Positions 36,501 through 48,500 of a stretch of DNA of 64,000 nt are shown here, in pieces; positions within the stretch are counted from its first letter, which is position 1, and each line of letters starts with the position of its first letter. The DNA is from Liolophura sinensis (lineage: Eukaryota; Mollusca; Polyplacophora; Chitonida; Chitonidae). The stretch covers positions 32,593,608 to 32,657,607 of the forward strand of contig NC_088300.1 of NCBI RefSeq assembly GCF_032854445.1. Reading direction: 5' to 3'. The notes below the pieces were generated by a model, which searched no databases, was not told the DNA's origin, and was given only the letters and a program-made list of their open reading frames with translations. Both the position numbers and the translations under genes were made by a program.

Positions 36501-39500
36501 TCACGTCGAAGAAACCAAAACGTTTACAAAATCGATGTAGTGCAATGAAATATGTTTAAACCCTGATAACTTCTGTGGTAGTGGCACCTACCGTTTTTAT
36601 ACAGTGTGGCCTTTCCACACTGGGGATATCCCCGACTATGTCCCCATTAGGGTTTACACTGGTGGAGACAACAAGCTTTAGTTTCCCTTCACTCAGCAAC
36701 TTCTTCATGTCAGGGGATATCTGAGGCAGGTGACCCTAGAGTGAGAGAAGACCAATAACTGGGTGAGCTTATTCTAAAAGTCATTTCTGCACATTTCAAG
36801 CTCTGAATGCTTTTTATCTACTTAATCTGCAATAGAACATCCTCCATATATTTAGCCAGAATTTGAAATCAGCCAGTTTCAGTTCCAATCTTTCTGCTAT
36901 TTTACCTACACATGTCTCCCGCATGTTGATTTCATCAAAAGAGGGTGTTTCAAAGAGCCCATGGATAAACCTATGAACATCTCCTAAAATTACAACTGTA
37001 ATAATTACAGATTTGTTAAACTGTAAAGTTTTAATGAAATCCACTTAGGACATATAACATGGAAAATACTGGATTTGTTAAACATTACCCTTTTTTTAAG
37101 ATGAAATTTACCTGGTCTACCCTAATTCCTGAACCTTTTCGCATATGGTTAAGCAACTTTTAGTGCAATTTATGCACATATTTAATATGATTTTGGAGAC
37201 AAAAATTCCAAAAACAGGGCTTTACAGAAATATATTTTTATCAGTCCGCATAGAGTAATGCCTTAAGAATATGCTTGAATAAACACCTTGCAAATATGCA
37301 AAAAGGTTGAAGAATTACAGTAATCCCAAAAAAGATTTAACTACAATTAAATCATTCTCAGAACACAAAGTATTCCTGGTTTATTTATTTATTTATTTGA
37401 TTGGTGGTTTATGACGTACTCAAGAATATTTCACTTACGACAGTGATCACCATTACGGTAGGAGGAAACCGCGCAGAGCCAGGTGAAAACTCACAACCAT
37501 CCGAAGGCTGCTGGCAAACCTTCCCACGTACGGCTGGAGAGGAAGCCAGCATAAGCTGGACATTCCTGATTTAAGTTTAGAGATAAGTTACACTGTGTAA
37601 TATAACATTAAAAATTGAACTAAAAACATCTAAGAACACAATCTGAGAAAAACTTGATATAACTTGGATATTGACATTTCCGCCTAGGTAATGCCAAACA
37701 GGACTCAAGTTTTTGATTCAAACAGGTACTTACATTGACTTCATGTATGTGCTGATTATCAAGGCTGTTGGACTTGAATTTACTGATAGTCAGTGCAGTC
37801 TTCTGTCCCTCTGTTACTGAGGCAGATAAGGCCACTTCATGGGGATTAGAAAACTTGACCTGAATGCTGAAACCACAAAATGAAAAAGGCTGCATTACAA
37901 GACAGATTTATTCCTGATAGTTTTCTAACACTTCAACGATTGTCTCTTGCCATTTAAATCAAATGCCAATCAAATACCAGCTAGTGAGACCAATTCTGCC
38001 GCATCCGAGGACAAGGGTGAATATTAAAGCTCCAAATACTGGTAACTTTTCTGAAGTTTGGAGACAAATTTTCAAAACATCTGATGTTAATCTGAGTTAA
38101 TCATTCCTTCCACATCATAATTATTTGACTGAATTAAGATCCTCTAAACACACATGATATAATGTTATACTAGAACAGCAGAAAGATCATCTGCTATTAA
38201 AGTATGTATTATATCAGATAAAACAGGATAATGTTGTAACCTGTCTGTTTTATCTGATGATACACGCGGATTTTGACAAACTTCTGGAAATCAGAATACG
38301 ATATGGGATTATAATTACCTATACTGTAAGGCATTAGCCCTGTCCACATAGAACACTGCCTCTGCAGACGTGGGGACTGTCTGCAGTCCAGGGTCTGGCT
38401 TCTGGCCATGTAGGTACAGGTTCATGTGGGGACCTGGGTGATACAACTACAACATGTTACCATGGTTACAGAGCAAGAGCTACAGGTTCATGTGAGGACT
38501 TGGATATACAACAACAACAACACAAGACAATGAATGATAAAAAGTTCGGAAATATTAGATCTACCTGTAAGTTTGAATACTAAATTCACAATGACTTATT
38601 GAAGCTTTATCATTGATAGTGTCCATGACATAGCCATATCAAAATTGTTCTCTCAAATGACTTACAAAATGTCTGGGGTTTGTCACAATACCATGAACCA
38701 GGCCTTGAAATCTGAAAATTAAAGCAGACAGGCTGGATAAAAGGTTATACACTGAATCTTGGACACAGCACAGCCCATCCCAAGACCCCAACCATCTTCG
38801 CTGTTTTATGTTACTTGTTGATTGATTTCTTTATTTCATTGGTGTTTTACGCCATACTCAAGAATATTTCACTTTTACCACGGCAGCCAGAATTATGGTG
38901 GGTGGAAACTGGGCAGAGCCCGGGGGAAACCCACGACCATGCCCAGGTTGGTGGCAAACCTTCCCACACATGGCCAGAGAGGAAGCCAGCATGAGCTGGA
39001 CTTGAACTCACAGCGACCCCATTGGTGAGAGACTCTTGGGTCATTACGCTGCGTTAGTGCGCTAACCAACTGAGGCACGGAGGCCCCTTATGTTACTCGT
39101 CCCACGTGTCATCCACTTCATAGTTTTGCAGCGATCTTATATCTGATCATCATCACAATCTTTAACTATTTGACCAGAGTACTGAAAAGAGGTGAAACCA
39201 AAGATGAATTTAACCCGGGGGTGGATAAGCACTTAATAAGATTTTACCATAAAAAAAATGAAAAATGCACTTTTTTACGTAAGAAATTCTTTCTGTAAAA
39301 GTAATCAGAACATGTCTAGTCTTCAGTCATTACAGTTTCAGTGGCCTGTCATATTTTAAACTTTTGCAATCTACAAAAATTTTCATTGTTCCCATTTGGC
39401 TTAATGTTATTCATCACCTCCTGCTACCGGCAAAGAAACGGGACTCTTCAAACCATGAATAGTGAGAAAACCACACATGTAAAAAGGGTGAATATATGCT

Positions 39501-42500
39501 GGATGAGAAAATTTATGCAAATATGGAGTGACTCACCTGTCCACTAATGAGTCTACTGTTTTCCTTGTCCCCCTCTAATTTGACGTCAATGTAAAGATGG
39601 CCTTGCCACAAATGTAGTAACAGTTCACTAGTCAACTTGTCCTAGGGAAGAATTAAAAAAAAGACGAAAAAACAAATGACTGGACAAACTTAAATACGGA
39701 CACAATAAATTACAGTACATCTGGATATTATACACTTACCTAAAATCCCTTATTTTACGCAAAACTGTTCAAGTTTTCGATGACCGCGATAAATAAATAA
39801 AAAAAATCTAAAATCCTGTACATTTCTGGATATATTGGATCAAAATGTTACCATCTGATCTCTCAAATATTCAAATGTCTAAAAGCTATGAAAATAAGCG
39901 TATGTAAAGTAAGAAAAGTATGGCATTGCATTTCCTGTCAAGATCAATACATGTCAACCCTACAGTGTTTTTTAATTACCTGGACGGTATTGTTGGCATA
40001 CCAGGTGAAATCTGTCACGTCCTGTATAAAGTAGTCCGTCAGCTCAAGTATCACGGGGCCAACAGATCCGTCTCGGGCAGGTCCATTCAGGGTGATGTTC
40101 TTCACTCTGTCTGAATGCTTCACAGCCAACTGCAAAGGGAGAGCACCGTGGTAAAAAAAAAAGGAACAAAACCAGACAAAGGAAACAAAAGAAAAACAAA
40201 AGAAAAACAACAAGAGGAATAAATTGTAAATGTGGGTACATTTAATCACTAATACTTTGAAACCATTAATAAATATATGTATGTACATGCAAATATAACA
40301 ATGATTTGATTTTTGCTCAAATCAAAGTAGTAACAAATAAGTGTAAACTAACTGATCATTCATCTACTTACTAGAATAGAATAGGACAATGAGCCATCTT
40401 TTAGAAACTGGAAAACAGCATTGCCATTGACACCTGAAGGGCTCCTGATGACAGCCTGAAACAACGACAACAACAAAATACTGACAGTTTTACATTGTAG
40501 ATGTACATCACACTAAAGTATACATCTGTACACTCCCTTAAAATTAACCGTTCATAAATCTGTCTAGCACAAATACCCTTATTTCTCAACCTTTTCATAT
40601 ACAAAAGAGCAACCTTGAGTGCAATTTTGGCACATTTTTAATTTGATTTTGGAGTTTTGGAATTTAAACTGCATTGGTTGAATTGGTCAACTCAAGGGCT
40701 TCACAAACAGTATGAATTTATCAGTCAAGACAGAATAGTGCCTAAAGAAAATGCTTGAATGAACATCTCACAGACACATGAAAAAGATGAAGAATTACAG
40801 TACCACTACAACAAAGTCAACAATGTACTTTTTGCTATAGCTCTCCCTCATTTCAACACAAATCACTATATCCTGGGATTCAGTATTGACAAATGTGCCC
40901 CATGAATTTCCTCACAAAGAATATATGTTGCCAAATGTTTCATGGCACTCAGATTCAGATTCTAGATGTTATTAGCAATCAGATATCATGTTGGATTTTA
41001 ATATTTCACTGTTGTAAAAAATTTTCACTTATGCACACAGGCAACATTTTTTCCCCATTTTTTGAAGTAAAAATGTTTCACTTATACACACAGGCAACAT
41101 TTGTTTTCCATTTTCTGAAGTCTTCGTTGATTCAACATCGTCGATCAAGAATTCTTGTTGTGGTTACCCGCACACGAGCTCAATTCTGAAGCTTTTTTGT
41201 TGCTGAATCACAAAATTCTGTTAATAAAAGCAGATGCTGCCTGGGTTTTCAGAGCTTTAAGTGCCTATTCATTCATTCTCACGCTATTATCCCAATCTGG
41301 TTTACAATTAAACCCAACACTGAATGAGTTATCTATCTACTTTTCACCCTCGATTTCACAGATGTATAAATAATAAGCCTTACAATGATTGAGAGGCAAA
41401 CAATCATTCTACCAAAGACGCAAGAAACTTTATCCCCATTTCAGATCATCCATGAGGATCCAGCCATGCCTTACCCTCATTCCTTGTTCCAGAGTTCCTG
41501 ACAATTCCTCCTTACCAGATTCTGTTGTCACGCTCACACGTTTGAAGAACAGAGCTGCCAAAGACAATCATGGGATTAATACTGATGTCTTCTGGTTTGC
41601 TCGGAGTTAACTCAGGTATTTCCTCCGGGCAGTTTTTCACAGACATTTCAACGATTTTAATGTTAGGGGTTAACAATGTTGCTTTCAATATTCTCCAAGC
41701 TACACTGTGATGATGTATCCATGTCATGTCTGTCCCAATGAGAACATACTTATAGTGCTGCCTCAATAAAACAGTCTGTTGAACAGGCCAGACTTTTGTC
41801 CAGCCCAGTTATAGTATACGAAGTCGACCAATCAAAAACCCTGCTGTGTGGAAGAGGCCAGACTTTTGTTCAAATCAGTTACAGTATCAAGGGTCGACCA
41901 ATCGAAAACCCTGAATGTGAAGGGAGGCGGCTCCAAGATTGTCATCTCTGAAGTCTTAGACATGATCTGTGAAGACTTTATGCTATGTTATACAAGCATA
42001 CCTGAACCAGGTGTTTGCTGGTTGAACACCAACACAAACACATCTCCAGCACATGTACGATTTCAACATCTTCAGTCTGATCTAGGTCAGGATTTATGAA
42101 ACAAGGCTAGTACATTGTCATGCACACATTTCTTTCTTTATCTTTCAGTGCCTTGTTTGCTTGTGTTCACTCAAGGCTCTGTATTCTGATATATTCTGAG
42201 GAAAAGTGTGACCTCTACACGGATATATGTCGTACAAACACATGTATGTTTATTGTTGTCTTGTTATTACTTGTTACAATTACTGCAGGGATTCATACAT
42301 GTCGATTTTAGACTCCAGTATTCGGTGGTGAGATTCAGTTAAAAATATTGGGGTAAAAAAACCCTTAAATCTACGCTTTTCTGGTACAAACACTCAAATT
42401 TTTGGATAGCAACTTGATAAAACCTGTTTCACGTGCTTGAGTAATTTCGACCTTACGATTATAACTCAGAAAATTAAACAGTTTTAAGATTTTTTTTGCC

Positions 42501-45500
42501 TTGCTTAATTACGCGAACATTAAATACTCACAAACCATCTTTGAAGTATATCCGCAAAAATGAATTCCAGCGAATAATAAATACTTTACAGTATATAGGC
42601 ATACGTCTGATCAGAATAAGCCTTGACTTTTTTATCTGATTGCCTATTGGCCTATACGTTCATTTTTATGTAATATTTGTTAGTTCCTTTCTATCTTCTA
42701 ATATTTATAACAGCCAACAACTGAATATGCATGGTTAATAACTGTTTCATTATATACCTCTCAACAGGTTAAGCCTTATCTATGTATTTTGCACATCTTT
42801 ACTTTTGATATAATGTTTGATAGTTCCTTTCTTTCCTTAAATACAACAACCAACATCTGAACATGCATCACCATGGTTTATATCTGTTTTGTTATACAAT
42901 GACTATCTCTGATCAGGATAATATACTAGTACTTGTTATAGTATATGTATGTACCAACAATGAGATCATAATCAGAAATTAATCTCGAATGAAATTTAAC
43001 ACTTTCTCTCCCATATATACCGGAAAATCATATACATTTTCACGTTCACAAAGTTACCCATCGCTAAAGCATGATAAACTCAATGCCAGGTTATAGCAAG
43101 TGTTTAAAATATAAATAAACTCAATCTAAACCAGAAAAAAACTCTATTTTGAGTTTTCGGTTGTAAAAATTTGGACTTCTATGAATCCCTGCACTGCAAA
43201 CAGATATGTGTCTGTAGTTAACCAAGTACAATAAACAATACAAGTATATCTGTTAGAGACAGAAAGTGGATGCTGGATTCGAACAGGTGACCTCAAATCA
43301 GACGAGGGCTACTGGTTAGGGTAGTTTAGATATGAAAAGGACAATAATAATGTGACTTACTGGATCCTGCATAAGGCATTGCATCAGAAGCATCCAGAGT
43401 GGTAGAAATTCTTTTGGAACCCTCGACTGTCACCAGGGGAATTGTCATGGGCTTTGCTCCTGTCAGAACAGTAAATATATGTTGACCTTCCCGTTGTGAT
43501 TGGTATTGTATGCTAAAATTCAAGCCAAGCATTTTATGGAGAATAACCCTGGAAAACTACATGCAGCTTTATGCATAATTTACTTTCATGAGCTATCTGT
43601 TCAAAATACTTCATTTCAGACAAAGTTGTACCTACTTAAAGAAAGATAAGAAAAAAAAAATGCTGACAAAACACCAACCTGGCGCAGATTTCTCCCACCA
43701 TAATGCTGGTTGCCATCATATTACTGAAATATTCTTGAGTACGGTGTAAAACACCAATGAAATAAATAAATAAAAGTAAATCAGAGGTCACGACTGAGGC
43801 TTGAGTGGACAAACCTTCACAGTATCAATCTGAATGTCAGTTTCTATACACAAATAAAAGAAAGGTTTACTAATTTAATTGGTGTTTTACGCTGCACTCA
43901 AGAATATTTCACGAATACGACGGCGACCAGCGTTACGTTGTGAAGAAAACATACAGAGCCAGGGAGAAACCTACAACCATAAGCAGGTTGCTGGAAGACC
44001 AGACTTGAACTCACAATGACCACAAAATGAACAAAAGGGGTGATTCCCATGCCGAACTATAGCAACATGGAATACGACTGCAGACCAACAGCTGATGGGT
44101 TGAGAGTATTTGTTTCTTCAGATCAAGTACAAACCAACAAGTCAGTATGGGGACGTGCTGCCAGTTCTAACTCAGTAGTGAAACTGTTTTTACACTGGAT
44201 ACAGGACTGTCATGAACAGGAATGGTAATCAACCCAAATATCACTATTGCCACCAACCAATACAAATTGTGTGGTTGTAAATATTAAACGCTTGTTGTGA
44301 CGTGACTCTATTCAGAAAAAGTAATTTCTCCCCGCTAGGAACAGTTCTCTTCTCTTCGTACATTTTTTTTTCATTTTAAATCATGCTTACAACTTCTTTC
44401 TTTCTGGATTTTTTTACATTTTTTTCTGTTTCTAGTAGAATAGTTTTAAGTGGAATCATTTGTTTAAAAGTTATTAAAGCTTTTGATCTGGAATGTACGT
44501 GTTTGAATCCGTGCACGGTGAAAGAGATGCCTCACTAAAGGGGGAAAGCTTGCATATCCCAGTAAATAATAGTGCTACACTGAACCACTGTCTGCCTCAT
44601 TAAAACAGGACCAACACTGTTAGGTAGAGTAAGTCATCTAGAATTTCATGAAGTTTTATTCACCAAATAATCACAAGCTACACAAAGTTGATGAAATATC
44701 AAGCAAAAATTGTATGTGATTAACAACAATTCACACATAATTTTACACGATTTTTTCACCAACTTATCACCATTTAGCAGTTCATACAGCACAGTGATTA
44801 TGTATGTACATGTATTTAAGTCTACCCATAATGAGCCATAAGACTGAAGACAGGAGGCAGGCATCCCTGTATATACAAACCTAAGCACTGTTCACTTGTA
44901 CCAACAATACCAGGCAATCATCTTACCTGCCAAAACAGGGCCCTGCAGTGTGACCAACTGAGCATGCTCACTGAGCCCGTGGAATATGGCTGTGATGTGA
45001 ACACGGTTGTCAGTAAATGCTGCGGACAGAACCCCATGGGGTGGGTGCTGCGACAGATTCAGGTGTAGATTGCTCAGCTGGGGCACCATAGAGGACTGTA
45101 GACAATACAACAGCGGAGTGATTTCTTGGCAGTGTTTCCAATTCTCACATAACATTCAGGAAACCATGACTTTGGCCAAACAACCAGTTTATATATATAT
45201 ATATATGTATATATAAATAATTTGACTGGTGCTTCAAGTCATATTAAAAAATATTCAACCAGATTCAAATATTCACAAATAAAGGTGCAGTTTGGCAAGC
45301 GTAAGTGGAATAGACCGAGCAGTTACACTTGTAAGAGGCTAAAGGACAAGGGCATCAATCAGCATATACATGAAGGTCAATCTTGAGCTGATTTCAAAAA
45401 GCATTTCTGACAAAGTCTGTAAGACACATTCAGATGTCATTTTCTGGGCCCTAGCAAAAAAAAATTCAAATTATCAGTTTGACCACTTCATACATGTTAC

Positions 45501-48500
45501 TGAAAAACAAATGTGTCCAAATTTACATTTCCAGTGCCAAAAATTAAAGGAGATTTTAAATCTTGATTTAGGTCAGAAATGTTTTTTTTGCAGTCAGCCC
45601 TGTATCAGCATGTACAAAAGTCTGATATTTACATATTGTCATATCAACCAGACACTTTCTCCACAGGTTTAGAAGACAATGTAAGAAATATTCATGACTG
45701 GGAAAAGAAAAAAGCTTTATAAGTTATTCAAGAAATTTATAAGGCAGACTGGCATTGTTCAACAGAAAAGAAATGAAATCAATTCAACTGCAAAACACTG
45801 AATGCGAGGCACTACCACTGGCAACAACCAGCACAAAGTAACAGTAAGTGAAATATTTTTGGTTTTCTTGGAAGCAAAAACAAAATTTTTACACCATGTT
45901 GATCATATACTGAACAAATGAATGGTTGGGGTTTAATGCCAAAATGGTAGTATTTCAGACTAGAAACTGATAAAACTTACGATGTAGTAGTATGGCTGAG
46001 GGGCACATTTCCCAAATGGCTCAACACCCTCAGAGTAACTCGCTCCTGGACCAACAAACTCAGGGCCATTCAGCCAGCCTTGCTTGCTGTAGGACGCTCT
46101 CTGGGGTACGTACACCCCTGGCTGGTGCATCTGCAAAATCAAAATCAAAAATCAAAATCAAAACTCAAAACTCAAAACTCAAAATCAAAAATCAAAATCA
46201 AAAATCAAAATGATGGGGTGATATTAGACACAAGTAAATCAGACTTCATAGGACACACAGAAGATGAAAATGATAACTAAATAAAATCTGTTGACCCTAT
46301 TACTCTATTCTGACATGAGAAAAAATGCATACTTCACCACTCTCTTAACTGGTTTATATCGTCAAGGATTGCGTTTTTAACTCAGACATTTCTTTTTTTC
46401 AGTATCTCTACACATGACTTTAGACATTAAGAGAACAGCCGTATACATTTTGTTTTTTTTCACTCCTGCTTCATGTTATGCTTTATGAAGTGTTTTTATC
46501 GACAGTGGCCTATTTTATGTTTGGAATGCCTGGGATAAACCCCCCACAAACTTTACTATGCATGATGAGAAGAACTATCCACATACCACACAAACAGTGA
46601 GAGCACGGAAGTCTTCAAATTCCATATCTAAGTCCAGGATTGAACCGGATCCTCATGTGTCAGATGACTTGAAGTCATGCACCGTACAAGTGAGAGAAAC
46701 ATTTTAAACCAAAATATTAAGTCGAACAATGTCAAATAACTTACATCTCTGAGGTACTTCAGTGAACTTTGGAATGTCTTTTTTATGGTTACAATTTTCA
46801 CTTGGTAATTCCCAACCTGAAACAAAGATTTGTTCTCCTTTTCAAACTCTTCAAAATGGCACTCCTTTATACAAACAGCTATGACTAGTTCATGATAGTC
46901 AGCTCAAAAAAAACCCCAGGACAGTTCACTACATCTCAGGAACTACTTTTTGTGAAGCCACATGCACATGTAACACCTACCACAGAATAAGAGAAGGGCA
47001 AATCTACAATTAACTGAGGAACGGGGGTGTTGTATCTGGAATCTATCTATCCAAACTCCTCAACTTTTGAACTGTCTCTCCAACCACTATTTTGAAACAT
47101 TCTTTGATAACTATAAGGTGGAGAAATAATTTGCAGAGTTTTATGAAGCTCACATCTTAAGTGACACAAACAAATCATTTTTAGTGTCATTTTCATAATA
47201 GTTATATGCATAAATTCCACTGAAATAGTGCTTTAGGGCTTGAAAAAGGTGAAGATGAACAGTACTTTTTGTGGGACTACATCCACCACAGAGAGTAAGA
47301 GAGCGACAGGCTTACAATTAACTGAGGCAGGGGGATTGAAGGGTTTTTCCACTTCCCAGTCACACCATCATCAGTGTTGTCATCTACGGTGATGGACTGT
47401 CTGAGCAAGGTCGTCTTATTTTCACCATTCTTGTACAACTCCACAGACATCACAGTTCTAGACAAATACAGACTTTTATTTACTCATGGTCAAAAATAAA
47501 ATAACAATCTTTTTTCTTTCTGATTTTCAGCACATTTTCAAATGTGAAGTTGCCACAGCTTAAACCATAATAACTGAAGCTCCCTTGTAAGTAATTCTCA
47601 GGGTTTGTACACCATAATGATTCCAAATTTCCACACTTTTTTTCAGTCCCAAAATACACATTTTCCATGCAACTTGGAATAAATATTCAACAGTTATGCT
47701 AAAGCAATTTGATTGGTTGAACTTTCTCACAAATTTGTTTTACAAATTTATTTTATTGAGTATTTTCCGCAGTAACACAGAATGAGGTAAGAAACCATAT
47801 TTTTACAGACTTAATAAACAGGTACAAGTGAAAATCATCATTTAATATTCTTAAAAATGATTAGTATGGATAAAGGAGAAAGACTTTTTTTCCCAAGTTC
47901 AATTGTAGTAACTCCATTTACAGGTCTAATGCTAACTAGAATTATCTCCCTTGATGATATTTTTACCTACAAAGGCATCCTAAAATATACCATGATAGTC
48001 TCATTACATGACAAAAATTATTTTACAAGAGTTACTTGCAAATATGCTAGATCTCCTATGTGGATTACTGTGAAGTCAAATCGGAACATCAGTGTGTTGT
48101 GGTTTCCAGAAAAGAGGTTGTTCGAAATGAAAGTCATCGGTGAGTCACTTTCAATTTACAGGCTTTTCCAGGTTTTCAAGGCCCAAACGATGTCTAAATT
48201 CTGGTGTGCAGTTTCAAAAAAAGGACATGTTGTATTCCATTTACATGTACATTCTAACAGTAAAGACATGTCATTTCAAGTGGGAAAACCACACAACTGA
48301 ATGGGTGTTCCAACATAAAAACCAAAACATTTCCATAAAACCTACCCAATTGTTTTTGTCGGAATGTGGTAACTCAAAGACATGTCATAATAATCGAACG
48401 TGAAGGTGGCTTCAACTTCAGGTGAGAGAGTGGCCTGTAATTAACAAATAGGCAGGTGGTGGTGTCACATTAACCTATAAATTATTTTCAGTGCATAAAT

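Larger units (their letters stand above)
36592..48434 (-). other. Exons 7-20: CHRD-like repeats
   Basis: Several segments share the CHRD pattern (small residue, F/V-x-L, short turn, L-x-Y-x-I, later a NGP turn, and a final G-x-I-x-G). The clearest repeat runs from GNAVFQFLKDGSLSYSIL through ITLNGPARDGSVGPVILEL to LYIDVKLEGDKENSRLISGQ (exons 40455-39537). A second runs from AEAVFYVDRANALQYSIQV to NPNGDIVGDIP (38433-36592). Partial or diverged repeats lie at VEATFTFDYYDMSLSYHI (48434-48346), GVLSAAFTDNRVHITAIF (45095-44927) and LNFSIQYQSQREGQ (43548-43361). CHRD domains were first described in chordin; in this context their ligand is unknown. Confidence 0.75.

Noticed and set aside
47857-48300. 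147-codon open frame on + inside an intron of the minus-strand gene
   Set aside because: No motif, AT-rich codons, and the strand opposes the gene; likely chance.
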